This document shows positions 57,082 to 62,275 of a stretch of 62,275 nucleotides of DNA, piece after piece (the first letter of the stretch is position 1; every line of letters begins with the position of its first letter). The position numbers and the translations under genes are program-made. The stretch comes from Gammaproteobacteria bacterium (GTDB lineage: Bacteria; Pseudomonadota; Gammaproteobacteria; Natronospirales; REEB76), in contig DAHUYB010000089.1 in assembly GCA_027315405.1 (NCBI GenBank), forward strand, positions 1 to 62,275, in the 5' to 3' direction. The notes beneath the pieces were generated by a model. That model made no database searches, was not told where the DNA came from, and worked only from the letters and a program-made list of their open reading frames with translations.

Positions 57082-59007
57082 TTATTTGTTCGACAAGCAC
57101 CCCGGCTGGCCAAGCTGACGGGTCAACGTCACAAACGTGGTGTTACCACACAGCGGGTGCAGGCTCGGCCACACACTGATAAAAGGTATCAACGTACTCA
57201 CGGTGTGTTGTTCGACCGTATTGTTAAGCACCTTCAACGCCTGTTGAGGCCGTCCCAGGTGCATGTAGGCATCGGCGAGAAACACGGCGGTGAGTTTATC
57301 AGGCGGTCGCGTCGCCCAAATGCTGGCATACCATCGGAAGTAATTCACCAGTGCCTTCTGGCTGCCAGCCTTCACCAGCGCGACCTCGGCGGGAGTGGCA
57401 TGCGCGTACTGCATCTCCAGCACGGCTTGCTGGCTGGCCTCCGCATATCGGCTCTCTCCCAGCAATGCCAAAATAAGAACGTGGCGGGCAAGTTCGTCGC
57501 CCGGCATGAGGTTCACGCCGGTTTTGGCATATTGCTCGGCTTGGTCATATTGGCGATCAATGTAAAGCAACACGGCGGAATTGGCAGAAATTCTCATGGA
57601 CACCGGATCCAGACTCTGAGCCATGGTCATGGCCTGGCGCATCTCCTGGTTTTCTCCCAGCGCTGAAAAATAAGCTGCCTGGGCCTGCCAAGCCCAGGCA
57701 TTGCCCGGATTATGGCGCAAGGCCTGCCTGATTTCGGAACCGGCGGCTGTCAGGTCCCAATCATAAAACATATCCAGCAAGCCACTCAGCAGATGGGCTT
57801 CGGAAGAATCACTGTTCAGTTGCAGTGCCCTCCTGATCATATCCTTGGCAGATGCGACTTGCTGGCCAGACAGGCTTGGTAATGCCATCAGCGACTGGGC
57901 ACTACACTCAAATGCGGCCGCGAAATGTGGATCGAGCGTCATGGCGCGACGGCAATAGTCGCCGGCCTCGTCGGGGTTGCCCTGTACCAGCAGATAACGT
58001 CCCAACTGGTAGTCCAGGGCCGCCTGCCGGTTGCTGGTGAATTCCAGGGGTTTTATGCTGGCATCGGGCGCCAGCAAAGACGCTACATGGGTTGCGATTT
58101 GCACCACGGTTTGTTGGAAATCACTATTCTGATACTTGATACCGAGATCATATTCATTGCCCCAGACATAACTCTGATCGGCCACACGTATCAGCCGCGC
58201 TGATATATGCACAAATTGCGGGTTTTGAGTGATGCTGCCCTCCAAGACATAAGTCGCTCCAAGAGCCTGGCCGATCGTTTTTATGGTCTTGTCGCTGCCC
58301 GCAAAATGCATGCTCGAGGTATCTGCGATCACTCCCAGCCGGGCGGGAGTGACCGGCCCTAGCAAATCAATCAATTCACTGGCGATGGACGCCCCCAGAA
58401 TGGTGTTGGTGGAATTGGTAGAAAGGTTCGCGAATGGCAGCACCGCAATGACCGGAGCATGAGACGCGGGTTTAGCCTGGGTGAAAAACTGAACATGATA
58501 TTTGAAATGGGCGACAATCGCTAAGCCCAGGGTAATCGCCAATAAAACAACGACGGTGAACAGAACCAGCCAACGCTTTTCCCGAGTGCCGCCGCTTGGA
58601 ACCGGTCGAAAAGACTGGGAAGGAACAGCGGAGGCCGCATGAGCGGCGGTCAGACTTTCACCATTCGTCACCGTCACCGGGAAAACAAACTTGTAACCGC
58701 GCCGCGAGATAGTCTGGATATAACGCGTACCAGTGGTGCCGTCGTTAAGGGCAATCCGCAATTGCCGCATGCAGGCACTGATACCTTCCTCAAATTCCAC
58801 CACGGTGTGGCTGCCCCACAGACAATTCCTGATTTCTTCCCTGGAAACGATGCTGTCGGCATGACTCAACAGCAGGGTCAGCAGTTTTGCCACCTGTGGA
58901 CGCAGCAACACCGTCTTTTGGCCGTCGCGCAGTTCGCCACTGCGCGGATCGAACACAAACTCACCAAAAACGAACCTCCCATGAAGCATGTCCGGAGTGA
59001 TATCCAT
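57082..59007 (-). CDS. CadC-type membrane-anchored transcriptional regulator with TPR
   Basis: 641 residues from ATG 59007. An OmpR-type winged helix at about 8-110 (FGEFVFDPRSGELRDGQK; SRRGYKFVFPV), one transmembrane helix (LVLFTVVVLLAITLGLAIVA) at about 150-175, then a periplasmic TolB-N-like domain (VIAVLPFANLSTNSTNTILG) and tetratricopeptide repeats. It resembles CadC/ToxR-like one-component regulators that sense from the periplasm. Target genes unknown. Confidence 0.9.
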   Translation of the reverse strand: MDITPDMLHGRFVFGEFVFDPRSGELRDGQKTVLLRPQVAKLLTLLLSHADSIVSREEIRNCLWGSHTVVEFEEGISACMRQLRIALNDGTTGTRYIQTISRRGYKFVFPVTVTNGESLTAAHAASAVPSQSFRPVPSGGTREKRWLVLFTVVVLLAITLGLAIVAHFKYHVQFFTQAKPASHAPVIAVLPFANLSTNSTNTILGASIASELIDLLGPVTPARLGVIADTSSMHFAGSDKTIKTIGQALGATYVLEGSITQNPQFVHISARLIRVADQSYVWGNEYDLGIKYQNSDFQQTVVQIATHVASLLAPDASIKPLEFTSNRQAALDYQLGRYLLVQGNPDEAGDYCRRAMTLDPHFAAAFECSAQSLMALPSLSGQQVASAKDMIRRALQLNSDSSEAHLLSGLLDMFYDWDLTAAGSEIRQALRHNPGNAWAWQAQAAYFSALGENQEMRQAMTMAQSLDPVSMRISANSAVLLYIDRQYDQAEQYAKTGVNLMPGDELARHVLILALLGESRYAEASQQAVLEMQYAHATPAEVALVKAGSQKALVNYFRWYASIWATRPPDKLTAVFLADAYMHLGRPQQALKVLNNTVEQHTVSTLIPFISVWPSLHPLCGNTTFVTLTRQLGQPGCLSNK

Positions 59008-59226
59008 ACATTTATTTTCCAATACCCCATCTGAGGAACCAAGAAGATAATGGCATCAAATCTCTGGTGACTGTGCTGACGAGCTTGGAACCGCAGTATT
59101 TTCCTGCGCGTCTCTCCAACAATCCCGCCCCTGAGCCTCTTTATAGCTCAAGCTTTTAATTAGCACTGGGTATCAACAATAATTTATAAATGAATAATAA
59201 AAGCATGGCCGTGATCGCTGCCCAGG

Positions 59227-60423
59227 CTATGTCCACAAAAGGATTTGCTTTAGCGGTGTGCCGGTATTGAATAGCACAACCGTCTCATCTCTCTTGAGCC
59301 AGCCGGAATCCAGCAACCTGATCTGGGCCGCGAATGCGGCGGCGCCTTCCGGCCCGGGGAACACGCCGCTGCCTGCGGCCATGACACGGGCGTATTCGAT
59401 CATTTCGCCGTCACTGACTGCGACCCCGGTGCCGTGACTCTCGCGCAAGACTTGCAGCATCAAGAAATCGCCGATGGCGGAGGGCACCCGCAGGCCATCG
59501 GCCACGGTCCTGGCATTCGCCCAGGGTTCCGCCCGATCCACGCCCGCGTGGAAAGCCTTCACGATAGGCGCGCAATTTTCCGCCTGGACACTCACCATGC
59601 GCGGGCGTTTACCGCCGATCAACCCCAGCTGCTGCATCTCCGCGAAGGCCTTCCACATGCCGATGAGCCCGGTACCGCCGCCGGTCGGATAGATGATGAC
59701 ATCCGGCAATTGCCAATCGAGTTGTTCGCCCAGTTCATAGCCCATGGTTTTCTTGCCTTCGATACGGTACGGCTCCTTGAGCGTGCTCACATCGAACCAG
59801 CCGTAACGTTCCACCCCTTCACGCACCTTGCGGGCGCAATCGGTGATGAGACCCTCGATCAATTCCACCCGCGCGCCATAGGCACGCGCTTCGGCTGCGA
59901 ACGCCGGCGGCGCATCCTGCGGGATAAACACATGTGCCTGGATACCGGCGGCAGCACAGTATGCCGCCAGCGCGCTGCCCGCATTGCCGGCGCTAGGAAT
60001 GGCGATGCTCGATGCGCCCAGTTCCCAGGCGCGGCTCACCGCCAGACACAGACCGCGTGCCTTGAAACTGCCGGTGGGGTTGGAGGATTCGTCCTTGATA
60101 TAGGTGGCCGGGCAACCGATGCGTGCTCCGAAGCGGGCCTTCAGCAGCGGTGTCCAGCCCTCGCCCAGCGCCAGCCGGAAGTGATCGTCCTGTACAGGCA
60201 GCACTTCCTCGTAGCGCCACAGATCCGCGCGCCGGGTTCTCAAGGCCGCACGTGACAGCGTTCGGGCTGCCTTCTCGAGATCATAGCGCGCGAGCAACGG
60301 CATGCCGCAAGCGCTGCAGAGTTTCTGCAACCGATCGGACGCGTACGGCAGATTGCAAGCGGCGCATTCCAAATTAACAAGACAGGATGCGGTGTGCATG
60401 AAGGAATCCGCGTAATCAGACAT
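59227..60423 (-). CDS. thrC: Threonine synthase
   Basis: A 398-residue PLP enzyme converting O-phosphohomoserine to threonine. N-terminal zinc-ribbon-like CAACNLPYASDRLQKLCSACG, PLP lysine in SSNPTGSFKARG, and the phosphate loop IYPTGGGTGLIGMWKAF. The zinc-ribbon form is widespread in bacteria and archaea. Start at ATG 60423 or 60399. Divergent from the HAD-PGDH fusion, 59 bp apart. Confidence 0.92.
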   Translation of the reverse strand: MSDYADSFMHTASCLVNLECAACNLPYASDRLQKLCSACGMPLLARYDLEKAARTLSRAALRTRRADLWRYEEVLPVQDDHFRLALGEGWTPLLKARFGARIGCPATYIKDESSNPTGSFKARGLCLAVSRAWELGASSIAIPSAGNAGSALAAYCAAAGIQAHVFIPQDAPPAFAAEARAYGARVELIEGLITDCARKVREGVERYGWFDVSTLKEPYRIEGKKTMGYELGEQLDWQLPDVIIYPTGGGTGLIGMWKAFAEMQQLGLIGGKRPRMVSVQAENCAPIVKAFHAGVDRAEPWANARTVADGLRVPSAIGDFLMLQVLRESHGTGVAVSDGEMIEYARVMAAGSGVFPGPEGAAAFAAQIRLLDSGWLKRDETVVLFNTGTPLKQILLWT

Positions 60424-60482
60424 AGTGCTGCACGGCGCAGCCAGTGTACCATGTGTCTGCGGATACAGATGAGGGACAATCC

Positions 60483-62275
60483 ATGCCCGCGGCCACTCAC
60501 TTCATTCTCGATTTCGACAGCACCCTGATCCGCGTCGAAATGACGGAGATGATGGCAGAAGTCGCCATCCCGGATACCGCGGCGCGCAGCGCCGTCCGCA
60601 AACAGCTTGGTGAGCTGACCGATGCCGCCATGGGCGGCCGCATGGATTACCGCGCATCGCTGCGCGCGCGGCTGGCGCTGCTCAGCCTGCCGCGTGCCAA
60701 AATGGGCGAGGTTGCGGCGCGGCTCACGAACGAAATCACACCCTCATTCCTGCGCAACCGTGCGTTTCTGGCGGCGCACGCCGAACACATCCACGTACTG
60801 ACCGGCGGCTTCCGCGAAATGGCCGAGCCGGTGCTGCGCGAACTCGGCCTGTACCCCGAGCACCTGCACGCCAACACACTGACTTTCGACGCGCAGGGAT
60901 TGAGCGACGGCTGTGACTGGAACAATCCGCTGTCGCGCGAAGGCGGAAAAATCGAGGTGACGCGCGCGCTCAAGCTTGACGGCAAAGTCATCGTTGTGGG
61001 CGACGGCTGGAGCGACTACTACATCCGTGCGGCCGGCCTGGCACAGCGCTTTTACGCCTTCACCGAAAACATCGCGCGTCCGGAAGTCGTGGCCAAAGCC
61101 GACCACGCGGCGCCGAGTTTTGACGAGGTGCTCTATGACCTGGGTGTGCGCGCCACCGTATCCTATCCCAAGAACCGCCTCACCGTGCTGCTACTCGAAA
61201 ACATTCACCCGAACGCCGTGGCCGCCTTCCAAAAGGAAGGCTACAGTGTGGAAACCGTAACCAGCAGTCTGGACGAAGCCGCGCTGACCGAACGGCTCAC
61301 CGACGTATCTATCCTCGGCCTCCGCTCCAAAACCCAATTGACCGAGCGCGCACTCACGGGCGCCAAGCGGCTGTTGGCGGTCGGCGCCTTCTGCATCGGC
61401 ACCAACCAGATTGACCTGCACGCCTGCGAGCGCAAGGGCGTGGCCGCCTTCAACGCACCCTTCAGCAACACCCGCTCGGTGGTTGAGCTGGCGCTGGCCG
61501 AGATCATCCTGTTGATACGCGGCATTCCCGAAAAGCTCCGGCTCATGGACCGCGGCGTGTGGGACAAGTCCGCCAAGGGCGCGCACGAAGTGCGCGGCAA
61601 ACGGCTCGGCATCATCGGCTACGGCAACATCGGCATGCAGCTCTCGGTGCTGGCCGAAGCCCTCGGCATGGAAGTCGCGTTCCGCGATATCGCTGAAAAA
61701 CTCGCGCTCGGCAACGCCCACAAATGCGCGAGCTTGGACGAATTGCTGGAGACTTCAGACATCGTCACGGTGCACGTGGACGGCCGCAAGGAAAACGCCA
61801 AGCTCATCGGCGTGCGCGAGTTCGCGCGCATGCAACCGGATGCGGTGTTTCTGAATCTGAGCCGCGGCCATGTGGTGGACCTGGAAGCGCTGCGGGTGCA
61901 ACTGGAATCCGGCCGCTTGCGCGGGGCCGCACTCGACGTGTTCCCCGAGGAGCCGCAGGCCAACGGTGAGCGCTTCGAGCACCCGCTGCGCAAGCTGCCG
62001 AACCTCATGCTCACGCCGCACATCGGCGGCAGCACGCTCGAAGCCCAGCAGGATATCGGCCGCTACGTCAGCGGCCGCATCATTGATTACATCAACACCG
62101 GCAACACCGAGGGCAGCATGAATTTTCCGCCGCTGCGCCTGCGCGACCTCGCCGAGGTCCAGTTCCATCGCGGCGAGGTTGTTCTGGGCGGTGGCGTTGT
62201 CGGGGTCGAGCTGCACGGCTTCCAGATACTGCGCCAGCCCGGATTTCAGCGGCAGCACGGTGCCGTAATCCACGT
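60483..62275 (+). CDS. HAD phosphatase-phosphoglycerate dehydrogenase fusion (SerB-SerA-like), 3' end replaced
   Basis: ATG 60483. Residues 1 to about 215 are a SerB-like HAD domain: nucleophile D10 and D12 in LDFDSTLI, LTGGF, the Lys of REGGKIEV, and GDGWSDYY. Residues about 235 onward are a D-3-phosphoglycerate dehydrogenase: AFCIGTNQIDLHACERKG, GKRLGIIGYGNIGMQ, LNLSRGHVVD (Arg), DVFPEEP (Glu), TPHIGGSTLEAQ (His). It would join steps one and three of serine synthesis. After NFPPLRLR (about residue 555, near 62148) the expected ACT domain is missing and the remaining frame to the window edge is not protein-like. An assembly junction or rearrangement is likely. Confidence 0.88.
   Translation, partial: MPAATHFILDFDSTLIRVEMTEMMAEVAIPDTAARSAVRKQLGELTDAAMGGRMDYRASLRARLALLSLPRAKMGEVAARLTNEITPSFLRNRAFLAAHAEHIHVLTGGFREMAEPVLRELGLYPEHLHANTLTFDAQGLSDGCDWNNPLSREGGKIEVTRALKLDGKVIVVGDGWSDYYIRAAGLAQRFYAFTENIARPEVVAKADHAAPSFDEVLYDLGVRATVSYPKNRLTVLLLENIHPNAVAAFQKEGYSVETVTSSLDEAALTERLTDVSILGLRSKTQLTERALTGAKRLLAVGAFCIGTNQIDLHACERKGVAAFNAPFSNTRSVVELALAEIILLIRGIPEKLRLMDRGVWDKSAKGAHEVRGKRLGIIGYGNIGMQLSVLAEALGMEVAFRDIAEKLALGNAHKCASLDELLETSDIVTVHVDGRKENAKLIGVREFARMQPDAVFLNLSRGHVVDLEALRVQLESGRLRGAALDVFPEEPQANGERFEHPLRKLPNLMLTPHIGGSTLEAQQDIGRYVSGRIIDYINTGNTEGSMNFPPLRLRDLAEVQFHRGEVVLGGGVVGVELHGFQILRQPGFQRQHGAVIH
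62139..62273 (-). other. Piece of a TPR-protein gene on the minus strand at the window edge
   Basis: Read from the right edge, the minus strand encodes SGLAQYLEAVQLDPDNATAQ followed by NNLAAMELDLGEVAQ, a clear tetratricopeptide. It runs to about 62139 and overlaps the non-ACT tail of the fusion gene. Both cannot be real over the same bases, so this looks like the end of a different gene joined to the serA-like sequence. Confidence 0.5.

Noticed and set aside
59023-59226. Terminator or small RNA between the CadC-type gene and thrC
   Set aside because: AT-rich with a short TGAGC/GCTCA stem, but no T tract or other support.

Overview
The window is one dense, GC-rich stretch of a bacterial chromosome, almost certainly from a gammaproteobacterium. 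Marker orders point that way: lysM–dprA–smg–topA–tsaC–hemF, then aroE; def–fmt–rsmB–DUF4390–ntrY–ntrX; priA–argS–SPOR; split pntAA–pntAB–pntB. Most genes are packed into operons with ATGA or TGATG overlaps. No rRNA, tRNA, CRISPR array, transposase or phage gene was seen.

Layout. (1) 2-5167: the 3' part of a hyf-like operon (hyfC-E-F-G-I) for a membrane complex related to complex I and hydrogenase-4; its large subunit lacks the NiFe-binding cysteines. (2) 5150-6708, minus strand: fructosamine kinase and an HNH nuclease. (3) 6903-9950: proton-translocating transhydrogenase genes, with a 7-bp tandem repeat array between pntAA and pntAB. (4) 9886-11580: a small foreign-looking insert with a Phd-type antitoxin and PIN toxin between two diverged copies of the pntB 3' end, then an AT-rich, frameshifted signal-peptide protein. 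(5) 11588-13271, minus: ECF sigma factor, DUF3619-like membrane protein, small secreted protein and DUF3106 protein. (6) 13601-18337: a cluster of DnaA-box-like sites, then priA, argS and a SPOR protein. (7) 18435-25806, minus: def-fmt-rsmB-DUF4390-ntrY-ntrX-sdpI-like operon. (8) 26010-33168: lysM, dprA, smg, topA, tsaC, hemF and a VOC protein. (9) 33483-37173, minus: DUF1634/TauE pair, WbuC cupin/Tag pair, and a second ECF sigma/anti-sigma pair. (10) 37352-41909: hemB, aroE and a large GH17-GT2 beta-glucan synthase, ending against an outer-membrane barrel gene in a DUF1761-GFA-barrel operon. (11) 44556-59007: an accessory region rich in exported proteins: APC permease, sortilin-like BNR protein, M28 peptidase with a homopolymer frameshift, DUF4097 repeat protein, beta-helix-like lipoprotein, DUF5916 protein, DUF2884-like protein, Sel1 protein and a CadC-type membrane regulator. 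(12) 59227-62275: threonine synthase divergent from a HAD phosphatase-phosphoglycerate dehydrogenase fusion whose 3' end is replaced near the right edge.

The core genes cover DNA repair and replication restart (priA, topA, dprA, tag), translation (argS, def, fmt, rsmB, tsaC), haem and amino-acid synthesis (hemB, hemF, aroE, thrC, serA-like), and membrane energetics (hyf-like complex, transhydrogenase). The most unusual points are the cysteine-less hyf-like complex, the toxin-antitoxin insert flanked by duplicated pntB ends, two genes whose only well-placed start is ATA, the degenerate AAA+ domain of NtrX, the M28 gene frameshifted at a run of nine T, and the neighbouring pair of secreted repeat proteins behind a strong promoter with inverted repeats. 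All functions are inferred by reading the translations; no database search was run.
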